DNA of 64,000 nt from the NCBI GenBank assembly GCA_965206365.1, contig CBDBJL010000018.1, positions 1 to 64,000 on the forward strand, written 5' to 3'. The notes under the pieces were generated by a model that was not told where the DNA came from, did not search any database, and was given only the letters and a program-made list of their open reading frames with translations. Both the position numbers and the translations under genes were made by a program. The stretch is from CBDBJL01 sp965206365 (GTDB taxonomy: Bacteria; Pseudomonadota; Alphaproteobacteria; JABAAW01; JAHZMA01). Positions 17,254-26,535 of the stretch are shown piece by piece (position 1 is the stretch's first letter; every line of letters starts with the position of its first letter).

Positions 17254-17296
17254 AATTGTTAGCTCCACCCACTTTATAAGTGGGTTCTAACAAATT
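17254..17296. repeat. Strong 43-bp hairpin (inverted repeat) upstream of livH remnant
   Basis: An 8-bp perfect stem (acccactt/aagtgggt, 3-nt loop) is extended by outer arms aattgttag and ctaacaaatt. There is no T run, so it is not a classic terminator. It may be a mobile-element end or regulatory hairpin. Confidence 0.5.
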
Positions 17297-17324
17297 ACAC
17301 AAATGGAGTATTTTCATATGAAGA

Positions 17325-18153
17325 ATGAAATGGTTATTTTTGATGTTGGTTGTGCTTGGTCTTATTGTAATTTTTGGTCTCATTAATGTTATCAATATGG
17401 CGCATGGTGAATTAATGTTGATTGGTGCTTACACTGTTGTGTTACTCACCAATATCGGTTTTAGCTTTTGGGTTGGATTATTATGTGTACCCATCATGGT
17501 CGGGCTTGTGGGTCTACTGATTGAAACCCTTATTATTAGGCATATTTATCATCGTTTTCTTGATACAATTTTGGCAATTTGAGGCATCTCGTTTGTTTTA
17601 AAACAATCTATCATTTTGATTTTCGGTCCCAATGCGCAAACTGTTCCAAACCCCCTCCCCAATAATTTAACTTTTTTAAGCGCAACCTATCCACAAATGC
17701 GCCTATTCATTATCATTGTTGCGCTTACTCTTACCGCAATGTTCTATTTCGCCTTATTTCGTAGCTTAACAGGTCTCAAACTGCGTGCGACGATCGCCAA
17801 CCGCGATATAGCGACTTTTTTGGGGCTAAATGCTCGGATTATGGATATGGTAAATGGTAAGCTTTTCGCTTGGCGCGGCACTTGCGGGATTTGCTGGTGC
17901 GATGATGAGCCCAATGATTAGCGTCGACCCTCAAATGGGAGTTGGGTTTTTAATCCCATCCTTTCTTGCCATTCTGCTTGCTGGTCTTAATTCGCTCTTG
18001 AGGCCAATTTTTGGCGTATTATTAATTTCAGGATTTACAAATTATCTCGCAGGCTGGATTTCACAAGCTGATGCAAAAATTATCGTATTTTTGTTGGCAA
18101 TGACGCTTATCCGCTTTTTCCCTGAAGGTATTTTGAAAAAGAAAAATAAATGA
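17325..18153 (+). pseudogene. LivH/UrtB-type ABC permease, broken
   Basis: Branched-chain amino acid or urea type permease, recognisable from IFGLINVINMAHGELMLIGAY near the N-terminus and FPEGILKKK at the end. Two lesions are visible: TGA at 17580-17582 in LDTILAI-GISFVLKQ (where family members usually have Trp or Ile), and a frameshift near 17855 where MDMVN should continue as SFSLGAALAGFAGAMMSP. The stop overlaps livM by ATGA. Neither ATPase nor binding-protein genes are nearby, so this is an operon fragment. Confidence 0.75.
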
Positions 18154-19133
18154 TAGTGCGTTACGACCGTGGCTTAAGATTGACAATCTTAATATGGGCG
18201 ATATTTGCAATTTTAGGGTTTTTTATTCAAGATTGGTTGCTTGGACAAATTTCAATTTATTTTTGTTATGCCATTTTTGCAATGGGGCTTAGTCTTATTT
18301 GGAGACAAGCGGGCATATTAAGCTTTGGGCAGGCAATTTTTTTCGGTGCGGGTGCTTATGGTTATGCCCTGATAACACTTGGAAAAATACCAGAATTAGG
18401 CACATCAATTATTGTTGGAATTTTATTTGCATTTTTTTTATTACTTGCCGCGATTGTATCCATGCTTACCTTTGTCGGCAGAGGGCTTTCAGGGGCGCAT
18501 TTTCTTTGCGCTGCGGTGGTTACTGAAACCTTTATAACGCGCTCACATTTTCTTGGCGGCTATAATGGTTTATTTGGCGTTGTCGCGCTCAGCTGGAATG
18601 ATAAATTTTTGGGCTATCGGACATAATATTTTCTATTATTTGCATTAACATTACTGATTTTTCTTGGGTTAAATATGCTTATTCGTTCACCTTACGGCAC
18701 GGTACTACGTGCCATTGGCAGTAATGAACATCGCATGTCACATTTTGGCTATAATATAACGCGCCTTAAAACCATTGCTTTTGTTATTTCTGGCGCTGTT
18801 TCAGGTTTGGCGGGTGCTCTTTTTGCGGCGCAATTTAATTTTGTTTCACCTTCTTTGCTGGGATTTATTCTTTCAACGCAAGTGCTCATCTGGGTTGCTG
18901 TTGGTGGTCGTTCTGTGCTTATGGCGAGTGTAGTTGGTGCGATTATCGTACCGAGGGCGGAAAGGTTTCTTTCAAATACAATAGGAAATTTATGGCAACT
19001 TTTTATCGATGTGTTGTTTATTTTCGCGGTATTGTATTCTCGAGAAGGTGTGCTTGGCAAATGGCTTAAGTTACGGCCTCATAATCGTTTGCAAAATCAA
19101 TCTATAGGGTTACAAAAACTTAAAGAAAAATGA
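18150..19133 (+). pseudogene. LivM/UrtC-type ABC permease with in-frame stop
   Basis: Second permease of the same transporter. The frame is intact apart from TAA at 18624-18626, in the loop after GYNGLFGVVALSWNDKFLGY. The remainder continues in the same frame with RSPYGTVLRAIGSNEHRM and a membrane-rich C-terminus. As a single nonsense change it looks recent. Coupled to livH by a 4-bp overlap. Confidence 0.75.
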
Positions 19134-19550
19134 ATAAAGGTACAAAATTTCAGATTTTAATGTGTAAAAAAATTAGCGAAAGATAAAATTTTGAATATTA
19201 TTCAAAAAGATCAACATTATGGTAAAAAATTTTTGGATACGGCAATAAAGGCAAGCTTTTAAGAAAAATTGGGTTTTCTGAATCACCGCGCAAGATAAAT
19301 CCGTATGGGATATAATGATTAAGTTCATTGAAAGATTAATGGGTTTAATGGATGTAGCAATAAGCTCAAAAGAATTTGATAAATTGGTTGCAAGAGCTTT
19401 TGCAAAAAAAAATGGGCGAGGTTATTAAGGGGGAGGGATTTATAACAGCGGTATGGCTGATCGCCATAGCCCCCTTGACCCCCGCTACCTTCCTCTTACA
19501 AAATCGATGAAGTACGCTCCCCCTTAAGATATATGCGGGGGGGTTTTAAA
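19134..19550 (+). other. Phage-like gene fragments before MuF relic
   Basis: Contains a 37-residue frame (19315-19428, MIKFIERLMGLMDVAISSKE) and a 24-residue frame (19453-19527, starting MADRHSPLDPRYLPLTKSMK) preceded by GGAGGG. The second ends in YAPP plus a stop inside the following terminator, matching the relic tail KSMKCVPP on the minus strand near 10690. Families unknown. Confidence 0.35.
19519..19547 (+). terminator. Rho-independent terminator, inverted relative of the one at 10.7 kb
   Basis: CCCCC and GGGGGGG arms around a TTAAGATATATGC loop, then TTTT. About 50 bp including the upstream coding tail is similar in inverted orientation to 10664-10717. Confidence 0.6.
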
Positions 19551-19968
19551 CAAAGCTTGGCACGATACTATCTTGCCCCAAAATGATCCCTGGTGGGATA
19601 GCCACACCCCAATGAATGGCTGGAATTGTCGTTGTTCTACCCAAGCAATCTCTATGCGCCAAGCGCGCAATAATTATGGGGTTGACCCAAAAGTATAAAG
19701 GCACCCCCGTTACGTTAAAATTTCAGCTGAAAAAAACCACACCTTAACTTTGGTTGCCGATTAAGATAATTATTATCGGGCGGGGTTTGCAGGAGATGCC
19801 AAAAATCACCTGAAAAACATCCGCGAAGGGCTTAGAATCTATAAAAGAAAAATTGTGGAGTAGGAAATCCGCGTCTTTCCCCTCAACCGCACTCCTGCCC
19901 CCCTCACATGGGGCAAACAAGTTGCTCTGCATTGATGATTGCATTAAAATATTTTAAGATAAGCAACC
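19551..19968 (+). pseudogene. Third MuF-domain fragment and adjoining phage debris
   Basis: The frame reads AWHDTILPQNDPWWDSHTPM then NGWNCRCSTQAISMRQARNN and stops at about 19698. This is the same motif block as in the two other MuF proteins, but the rest is missing. Further short frames (for example YYRAGFAGDAKNHLKNIREG at 19770-19830) follow. This is a truncated relic, not a gene. Confidence 0.6.
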
Positions 19969-21310
19969 TTAAAATAACATAAATTGTTGATCATAGGATC
20001 TAATAAGTTTTCGCTTAGGCAATTCGGCTTTAGCATCTTTAGGGCATACAACACCGCTTCGCAATTGATCATCATCACCACAATTTTTTTGCGGGCAAAG
20101 CGTGATAGAAGCCTGATATTTAGCTGATAGCGTAAACAAATCAGCGTGTAAAAGGTTTCAATGTCACGATACGTAGTGCTATCTGCCCCTGTTTCGTTCG
20201 TTTTATAGCTGGTGATGGCGCGTTCTAATCGTAGCGAATTGCCAGTGCCACAATGGCGGTAGAACCGCCCGTGGCAATCACTAAATTACGTTCAGCATCG
20301 GTAAATTTGCTTTTAGATGATGCCCCATAAATGTTTGGTAAATTAATATATTGCAGAGGTAAAGCAGGGTCATTTCCAGATGAACGTGCCACAATTGCCG
20401 CGTAAATGCTGGCTATAATTGCGGTCGGGGTTGCTGATTTTTGTAAACATAAAACTGATTGAAAGCGATCATTAAAACTTTCAAGATAAGTGATGATATT
20501 GGCATAGCTATCAATTTTTGCCATAAATTGCATACCAGATTTTTGAATATCGCCACCATCTCGTGCGGTAAGAACAGTTTTTATCGTTGATATAATGCTT
20601 ATATCATCAAATGGATTGACAATTTCTGTCCACCATTCGTTACCTAATGCACCGGTAATATTCATGGGCGTTGGAAATCCAGCAGCTGGTGTGTCTGTGG
20701 TAATAGTGGCAACAACCCCTGCTGGGGTAGCTTCACCATCCAGTGCATTGAGCATTGGTAAGAAACTCGCACCAATTGCACTTTTGTTGCTAAGGGTAAT
20801 TTTTACAGATTTTTCACCTGTTTCATTCAGTAGTTCAGTGCTAGTAATGGGTAATGTGCTATCGGCATCTAACATGGCTTTCACGGCTGTAATTGCAGCA
20901 ACATCATCGCCGGCCGGTAGGATAACAGGAATATGTTTTCCAGAAAAATATAAATTTAAGGTTGCGGTTTCGGTTAAAATTGTATTGGTCATTTCAATTT
21001 TAAAAATACTGGCAACATCGCTAGCATCGTCTGCAATGGGTAATGTGTAGATTGCCTGAAATTGATTCACAGAAAATGCAGCATGTGCCATATGCGCACC
21101 AATGCTATTTTTGCCAAGCAAATTATCAATTGTCCTCGCCGATAATAAAATAGGCGCAAGGTTTGGTGCTGTGCTTGTTGACGTTTTTGGCGTAAGCAAT
21201 AAAATTTTATGGTCAAGTCCCGTTAAACCACGTTGTGCCAAACTGTCGTTAAATTCGGCAAATGAACCAGGGAGGTTGAGATTTACAGGAATAGTAAGAA
21301 AATTGGACAT
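19969..21310 (-). pseudogene. Mu gpL-like contractile tail sheath protein, C-terminus frameshifted
   Basis: The intact frame (20225-21310, 361 residues) starts FLTIPVNLNLPGSFAEFN and resembles Mu gpL. The family C-terminus (ERAITSYKTNETGADSTTYR, sheath interaction region) is readable only after a shift near 20225, and a second shift near 20110 is needed to reach SGVVCPKDAKAELPKR and the stop at 19969. It would form the contractile sheath of the tail if intact. No tube gene follows, so the tail module is cut here. Confidence 0.7.
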
Positions 21311-21316
21311 TATTTT

Positions 21317-21495
21317 TTATCTTTTTTTTGTTTCAGTATCGTTGATTGGTTGGGCTTGGGTGAATTTCTTGATAATTTTAACATCGTCATCTTTAATGCG
21401 TCGTGCCCAAAATTCGCTATTTGCAACATGATGTTGCCCAGTTGGTAATGTAGGCCCTTCTGGCGTTCTATAGGTTTCTTGATTTCAATGATCAT
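21317..21495 (-). pseudogene. DUF2635 (Mu gp38-like) small protein, frameshifted
   Basis: Starts MIIEIKKP. A shift at codon 8-9 leads to YRTPEGPTLPTGQHHVANSE and FWARRIKDDDV, the expected DUF2635 pattern, ending at TAA 21317-21319. The uncorrected frame gives an unrelated 61-residue tail. It lies between gp37 and sheath as in other Mu-like phages. Confidence 0.55.
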
Positions 21496-21499
21496 TTTA

Positions 21500-22039
21500 T
21501 TATTGTCTTTCTTTTAAAATAATTTTTGCATCCCAACTTTCTAAATCCACCGGCATAGATGCCGATAAATCACTTTCATAGCTGGTTTGAAATTCTAAAT
21601 TTGCTAATTGAATTTGTTTTCCGCTGGCACTTGGAAATGTGCTGGTAATTTGCAACCCTGTCGGACGTAGACGTTCACAAGGAACATCTAAACCATAATG
21701 TGATAGAACCGCACGCACATCATTTATCATTTTATATAATCCAATTTCTTTCGGAGCATTTGGATTGCGAACTTGCTTTTCTCCGCGCGCATTGCCATTT
21801 ATAATCGCCACCCGAAATGTGCTAAAACACCGCAACGTGCCATCAGCCTGATTTTTTGGAGCCTCATAATCACCAAAAAATGAAACAAAAGCCACAGGTG
21901 TTTTAACAAACAAGCTTTTCATATTTTCATCAGAAAAATCACCCGCATAGCTTTTAATATCATTAAACTTCCAACCAAATTGTGCGTCATTAATAAGTTT
22001 CAAAATGCGGATAATTTCTTCTTCAATGTCACCAATCAT
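21500..22039 (-). CDS. Mu gp37-like (DUF1834) tail-terminator-type protein
   Basis: 179 residues, intact. It begins MIGDIEEEIIRILKLINDA and contains VAFVSFFGDYEAPKN and the family-like GLDVPCERLRPTGLQ. Gp37-type proteins are head-tail joining or tail terminator components. The start overlaps the gpG-like gene stop by 4 bp. One of few undamaged genes in the prophage. Confidence 0.65.
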   Translation of the reverse strand: MIGDIEEEIIRILKLINDAQFGWKFNDIKSYAGDFSDENMKSLFVKTPVAFVSFFGDYEAPKNQADGTLRCFSTFRVAIINGNARGEKQVRNPNAPKEIGLYKMINDVRAVLSHYGLDVPCERLRPTGLQITSTFPSASGKQIQLANLEFQTSYESDLSASMPVDLESWDAKIILKERQ

Positions 22040-22506
22040 TGAAATAATCTTTCAAAATTATCTTTAATTTTATCATGAATATCACGTGCATCTTGTCCGT
22101 CTATTTCCACATAGGGGCGCGCTGGAATTGTAGTTTTACGCCCACGCCCAGCCTTGTCATCAAATTGATGGATGGCGGCGTATGGAAGATTGTTGGTAAC
22201 GGCTGCTTCAGCATCTCGGGTTAATTGTCCAACCAAGCTATTTTGCAAATTACCTGTAAATACCAATATGCCAGCCGTGCGACCTGTTGCATTTTTCTTT
22301 GCCAAATATTTAGAATTAATGGCTTGCCATGGATTATTGATGGGTGATTTCTTACCCGTAGCAATGCGGTTTTGCGCAGAAATTGCTAAATTTTGTACAA
22401 TGATTCCAAGCGTGCTATTTAAAGCAGATGCAGATTTTCTACCAATTTTATCAAGTTTTTTGCCTAAAATTGGCAAACGGTTATAAATATCAAAATTTTG
22501 TGACAT
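22036..22506 (-). CDS. Mu gpG-like virion morphogenesis protein
   Basis: 156 residues, intact. Begins MSQNFDIYNRLPILGKKLDK and contains INPWQAINSKYLAKK-like and AAIHQFDDKAGRGRKTTIPA segments. The R-PYVEID pattern near the end is typical of the phage virion morphogenesis (gpG) family, which acts in head completion. ATG overlaps the gp36-like stop. Confidence 0.7.
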   Translation of the reverse strand: MSQNFDIYNRLPILGKKLDKIGRKSASALNSTLGIIVQNLAISAQNRIATGKKSPINNPWQAINSKYLAKKNATGRTAGILVFTGNLQNSLVGQLTRDAEAAVTNNLPYAAIHQFDDKAGRGRKTTIPARPYVEIDGQDARDIHDKIKDNFERLFQ

Positions 22507-22943
22507 TAATATTCCTCAAACCCAAATTGTGAATAGCATTCTGATGCAAGCTTGATGGGGCGGGTTGCAGAAATTTTATATTTGGGCGACATTGGCAAAG
22601 AATTTGCCGATATGCTATTTCCAACACCCTGTAACGGCAATTTGCCACAAGCAATATTATCAAGCCGTTTGCACGCTAAATCTGCATCATCTTTTACTTT
22701 TTCAGGCACGGCAGGATCCCAATAGCGTTCGCGCAGCAATTCAGCTGCAATACGCGTTAGTAAATCTGGTGCTGGCAAGGCGTATTTTAGCCCTATCATC
22801 GCATCTATGGCTGCAACCGCATCATTAATATGGGCTTGCAAAGCCACATCGTCAATCACGCCCGTTTCATTAGGATCGTTGCGCTGGGTAACTTCTTCAA
22901 GCCCAAATTTATCAATTAATTGCTGTTTTGTTATGTAGCTCAT
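22506..22943 (-). CDS. Mu gp36-like (DUF1320) head-tail connector
   Basis: 145 residues, intact. Begins MSYITKQQLIDKFGLEEVTQ, then IDDVALQAHINDAVAAIDAM, LLTRIAAELLRERYWD and a C-terminal part, all typical of DUF1320. It would form part of the head-tail connector ring. The start overlaps the stop of the tiny upstream ORF by ATGA. Confidence 0.75.
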   Translation of the reverse strand: MSYITKQQLIDKFGLEEVTQRNDPNETGVIDDVALQAHINDAVAAIDAMIGLKYALPAPDLLTRIAAELLRERYWDPAVPEKVKDDADLACKRLDNIACGKLPLQGVGNSISANSLPMSPKYKISATRPIKLASECYSQFGFEEY

Positions 22944-23008
22944 GCCGGTATTGCTACTTTAATATCAATTAATTTTTGCAAAGCATCAATATCAATTTCA
23001 TCAATCAT
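22940..23008 (-). CDS. Tiny ORF between capsid and gp36-like gene
   Basis: 22 residues, MIDEIDIDALQKLIDIKVAI and two more, with its stop overlapping the gp36-like start (ATGA). The position corresponds to the gp35-like gene of Mu-like phages, so it may be the stub of that gene. Confidence 0.3.
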   Translation of the reverse strand: MIDEIDIDALQKLIDIKVAIPA

Positions 23009-23019
23009 GTTGCTTCCCC

Positions 23020-23660
23020 TTATGCAATCACGGCTTTAAACAAATATCCTGCACGCTTGGCAACAACGACTTCCCGACAGCTATCCTGTGACCCGTATAA
23101 TTTCAGAACCACCGCGTCCGCGCGCACTATCCATTCGCTTGTCTACCTGACGGTTTGCAAAAGTGGCAGTATAGCCATAAGTAACACCACCTTAATTTGA
23201 TGCGGCAGGATCAATAAATAACATGGCCACATCTTTACCCCAAAGCCTGCTAATTTTTGCCGTCTGCCCCGTGTTCATAAAGGCTTGGCCAATAAGCATC
23301 TTTTTGCACATTCAGCACCGATGCCAAAGCTACTTTCGTAATAATTTGCCCCGATGCATCATTGCCAGAAATACGTTTTGCAGTATTCGGGTTTAAGACC
23401 AGTGCCGTCCATACTTCTTGCCTCATCACAATAATATTAGGGCGCATTAAAGGTTTATCTAACGCTTTTAACATCGCTTTAATTGGGTCAGATGCATCAT
23501 TATTCCACTGGCTGTTGCCTGACAATGTTTCAGATAATCCAGTGTCGTAATTTGTAGATAATTGCACAATATCGGCAATTAAGCTGGCTGAAGGGTTTTG
23601 ATAATGAACCCAAGCGGCTGTTAGAGTTGGGTCTAAGGTGAAAGGGGTTGTTTCAGTCAT
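23020..23660 (-). pseudogene. Mu-like major capsid protein, broken
   Basis: The frame 23250-23660 (136 residues) includes MRPNIIVMRQEVWTALVLNP, typical of the major head subunit. A shift near 23260 leads to INTGQ-like MNTGQTAKISRLWGKDVAML, then TAA after DPAASN, then GGVTYGYTATFANRQVDKRM, and a last shift to VVAKRAGYLFKAVIA ending at 23020. The protein is also short compared with usual ~300-residue subunits. Two shifts and one stop make it non-functional. Confidence 0.7.
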
Positions 23661-23683
23661 GTTATGAATTCCTTAACAATAAA

Positions 23684-24031
23684 TTAAAATTTGGTGTGAA
23701 TAATTTGCACAGAGATAATATCACTCGCCAAACTGGCGGCTTCTAACGCCATTGCAATAACGCGTTGGCCTGTGGTGGCGGTGATCATTCGACCAGAACT
23801 ATCGGCTGTTAAAAACGCACCCAGCACAATTGCCGCACCTGATTCAGCCTGAGTAATGCCTTGCTGTATAACATCAACCCTGTCACCAGATTCCGCATTC
23901 AATTCTGGGGCAGAGATAAAATCTGTGGATGCATCAGCTTGCGTTGCGCCATTGGTTGCCAATCTCACGGCACGCCGTTTGGTGATGGCAGCAGATGCGG
24001 TATAATTCTTGATTAACAATTTATTTTGCAT
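23684..24031 (-). CDS. Phage capsid decoration-type protein
   Basis: 115 residues, alanine-rich and beta-prone. Position between protease/scaffold and major capsid, and the pattern of repeated small strands (AVRLATNGATQADASTDF), match capsid cement/DUF2190-like proteins. Its ATG overlaps the protease stop (TAATG). Intact. The precise family is uncertain. Confidence 0.55.
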   Translation of the reverse strand: MQNKLLIKNYTASAAITKRRAVRLATNGATQADASTDFISAPELNAESGDRVDVIQQGITQAESGAAIVLGAFLTADSSGRMITATTGQRVIAMALEAASLASDIISVQIIHTKF

Positions 24032-25063
24032 TATTTGCGTCCTTTCATTTTGCGAATCATATCGGCCGCTTCTAATGTCGTGAGGTTCGGATTCGCTGTT
24101 TGCTTTTCTTTAATCGCATTTGCAAGTTGGTCAGCCTCGTTAAAACTTTTTGTAAAAGTCATATTATCAGGGGCAATTTCGCCTGTATCGGGCGTGTCTT
24201 CTTTTACTGCTTCAATTAATTTTTCACTGAAATTAATAAATGCATCTAAGGGGTTTGTGGATTTATCAGAAAATTCTGCGATATCGGGGTCGGTAATTTT
24301 CGTGGCAAAATTCACTGTTAAATCACGAACCGCTTTGTTAATCTTGCCCTCGGCAAGTAAAGCATCAAATCTATTTTGCATCATCGCCAATTCGCTTTTA
24401 CGTTTTGTTTCAGAAAATTCCGCCTGTTCTTTTTCAAGCTGGGCTTCGCGTCTTTCTAAATCAGTTTTTTCTGAAGCCAATTTTTTAGCATCTTCTTTAT
24501 CCATCTCTGGTTCCTTTTCTTCAGTTTTGGGTTCATTGAAATTTGTACCTTTAACAAGTTGGTTAAGGGTGCTTAAAATCTTACTTAATGTTTGTTCTTG
24601 GATTTGCATGGGGGGAACAGATTCTGGCGCATTAAATTCAAATGTGGCATCTTCTTCTTGCGCGAATGTAACTTCTTTTAAGCCTTTTACAGCAGGTGGC
24701 AGAGCCCAACATGGCGTAATGAAATATTGCCTGTAGGGCTCGAAAACTGGCAGAAATGTTTTTATATTGACGTGCATAAACAAGCTTCTTAATCTCGCTA
24801 GGGATATTTGAAATTTTCGCAATCAATATATCACCATTGCGCTTTAAGCCATCGACCCAACCGAATGCGGGATGGTTATCTTTCGGGTGTCCAAGCACCA
24901 AAGGGGCAGAAGCTTCTTTATAATTGCTGATTACCTTATTTAATTGGTGAGTATCAATCGTAATATTGCGCTCTAAACTATCGGGGCAGGTGCCTGATTT
25001 GAAAATTTCAATTTTAGTGGAATATGTTGTCATAAAATACCTGCATAAATTTGGGTTGTTCAT
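24031..25063 (-). pseudogene. Mu gpI-like prohead protease/scaffold, frameshifted
   Basis: The N-terminal part (from 25063) reads NYKEASAPLVLGHPKDNHPA, FGWVDGLKRNGDILIAKI and YKNISASF, typical of Mu-type protease I. Near 24755 the frame must change twice: TGNISLRHVGL is in a third frame and LPPAVKGLKEV in the frame that runs to 24031. The C-terminal ~180 residues are charged, predicted coiled coil (around EKTDLERREAQLEKEQAEFS), as expected for the internal scaffold. Two small indels within about 60 bp inactivate it. Confidence 0.7.
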
Positions 25064-25121
25064 ATATCCATTATGTAGGATTTGTTAATGAATTTTATGG
25101 GGAGAAATGCGAATCAAAAAT

Positions 25122-25168
25122 AATAAAAATAAGGGCAATTTAATTAAAAAATTGCCCTTATTTTTATT
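25122..25168. terminator. Bidirectional rho-independent terminator
   Basis: A long near-perfect inverted repeat (aaaaataagggcaattt and its complement around a short AT loop) with A run on the left and T run on the right. It lies between the second MuF gene and the protease gene, so it ends the MuF transcript. A 100-bp gap follows to 25275 with nothing seen. Confidence 0.7.
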
Positions 25169-25275
25169 GATTTTTTGATGATTTTGTATTACCAGCAAAA
25201 TGCTTCTTATAGGGATGCCGTGTCACAATGCCTGTAATGAGCGGGTTAGTTAGGCATGGATGACCAAGTAACCAC

Positions 25276-26535
25276 TTATCCCTTATATATTAATTTACCG
25301 TGTCTTACTTTTTGCGTGTTTTTTGTTCCTCGTTTTCCATAAGGAATAATTGTAACTCCTGAAAAATTACCATTATCTTTGTCAACTACTCCAACAATGT
25401 GCTTTTCCTTTGAATTTTCTTCGTATGATAGATGTTTAATATAACGCCTTCTAATTTTTAATTTACCTGTATCTTTATCCTTGTACCATTCCTCCCATAT
25501 TTCTTGGGGAGTTTCTAAGGTTTCGGGTAAGAAAGATAAAAACCTTATACGGTTTAAGCTTTTATTCTTAATAAGATGTTCTAATAATGCGTTATCAATT
25601 TTAATTACATTACCTTTAGGATCAGTATAAAAACTTTCTTTACCAAATAGTTTCCTAAATTCATTCCGAAACCCTTGTTCAGTAAATTTACCTGTTATCG
25701 GTTTGGCTTTCGCTTTTAACACAGGCAATTGTGGTAAAGGAACAGGCGGATAGCTTTTTTAGGCATTAAATTATCATGTTCCATCAAAGCCCGTGCCTGC
25801 GGACTTAAAACATTTGATGCCACAAATGGCATGTGGGCAAAGCCCGGTGAAATACCGCGTGGCACATTCACAGCTTGCCCCCGCAACCTGCCAAAGCGTT
25901 TTGAATTGCCCCGTGTGATTTTGCCTTTTGATAAAACATAAGAATCATAATAAATGGGCGGTGCGGTTTGGGTTGCAGGGTCAGCACCACCCAGCATACG
26001 TTTTGCTTGGTTTTCCATTAAATATTGCATATAACAACGGCACCCCCAGCCATTCATTGGCGTATGGGTTTGCCACCACGGGTCATCAATCGGTAAAATA
26101 ACATTATTCCATGCTTTGTGCGCGCTTTGGGTTCTATCATCCAGCAACCGCCACATAGCGGGCATATTTAAGCCCTAATCGTTTGGCTTGGGCTAATCTG
26201 CCTGCATTATAGCTTTGCCGTAAATTGGTTTCATATATTACCTTGGTACGCCAACGTTTATATTTAAGGTTTGTTAATATTGATGTCCACCAACCGCGAC
26301 GTGCCAAAATATCATCAAATTCTGCCTGAAAATCTTTAATAGTTTTGCCCGCGCCTTGGGCTTTAATCACTGCATTTTGGATATCGGCTAGCATTTCATC
26401 GCGCATCACACCTGCCACCACAAAAGCATTATCGTGGGTATTCGCCCATATATCATTCCAGTTTTGGGTGGGCAGGGTAACTTTACGCTGTTGAAAAGTA
26501 ATTGCATCTGCAAAAGGAGTAATTTGAAGTGGCAT
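25276..26535 (-). pseudogene. MuF-domain protein with C-terminal PBECR2-like nuclease domain, two frameshifts
   Basis: The N-terminal gpF-like domain starts MPLQITPFADAITFQQRKVT and contains KAWNNVILPIDDPWWQTHTP and MNGWGCRC. The last ~145 residues (NALLEHLIKNKSLNRIRFLS, LPETLETPQEIWEEWYKD, RRRYIKHL, VRHGKLIY) resemble the phage Barnase-EndoU-ColicinE5/D-RelE-like nuclease 2 (PBECR2) family. One extra base near 26150 (after YARYVAV) shifts the frame, and a base lost in an A run near 25755 (before YPPVPLPQLPVLK) shifts it back. If repaired it would be ~420 residues. The start overlaps the portal stop by one base. Toxin function is inferred from the fusion type. Confidence 0.7.

Larger units (their letters stand above)
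10124..19968. mobile_element. Decayed accessory island with prophage remnants
   Basis: DUF5131, S24 repressor, XRE, MuF and terminator relics of phage type are mixed with broken livHM permeases and a few intact small genes. No integrase, transposase or clear attachment site is seen. Borders are approximate. Confidence 0.55.

Noticed and set aside
17064..17279. 71-residue plus-strand frame
   Set aside because: It runs through the 17254-17296 hairpin, has no ribosome site, and shows no family-like pattern.
17580..18626. Possible use of TGA as tryptophan (TGA in livH and in the ankyrin copy)
   Set aside because: Core genes use TGG for Trp and end at TGA (purC, purQ). livM also has an in-frame TAA and livH a frameshift, so decay explains these stops.
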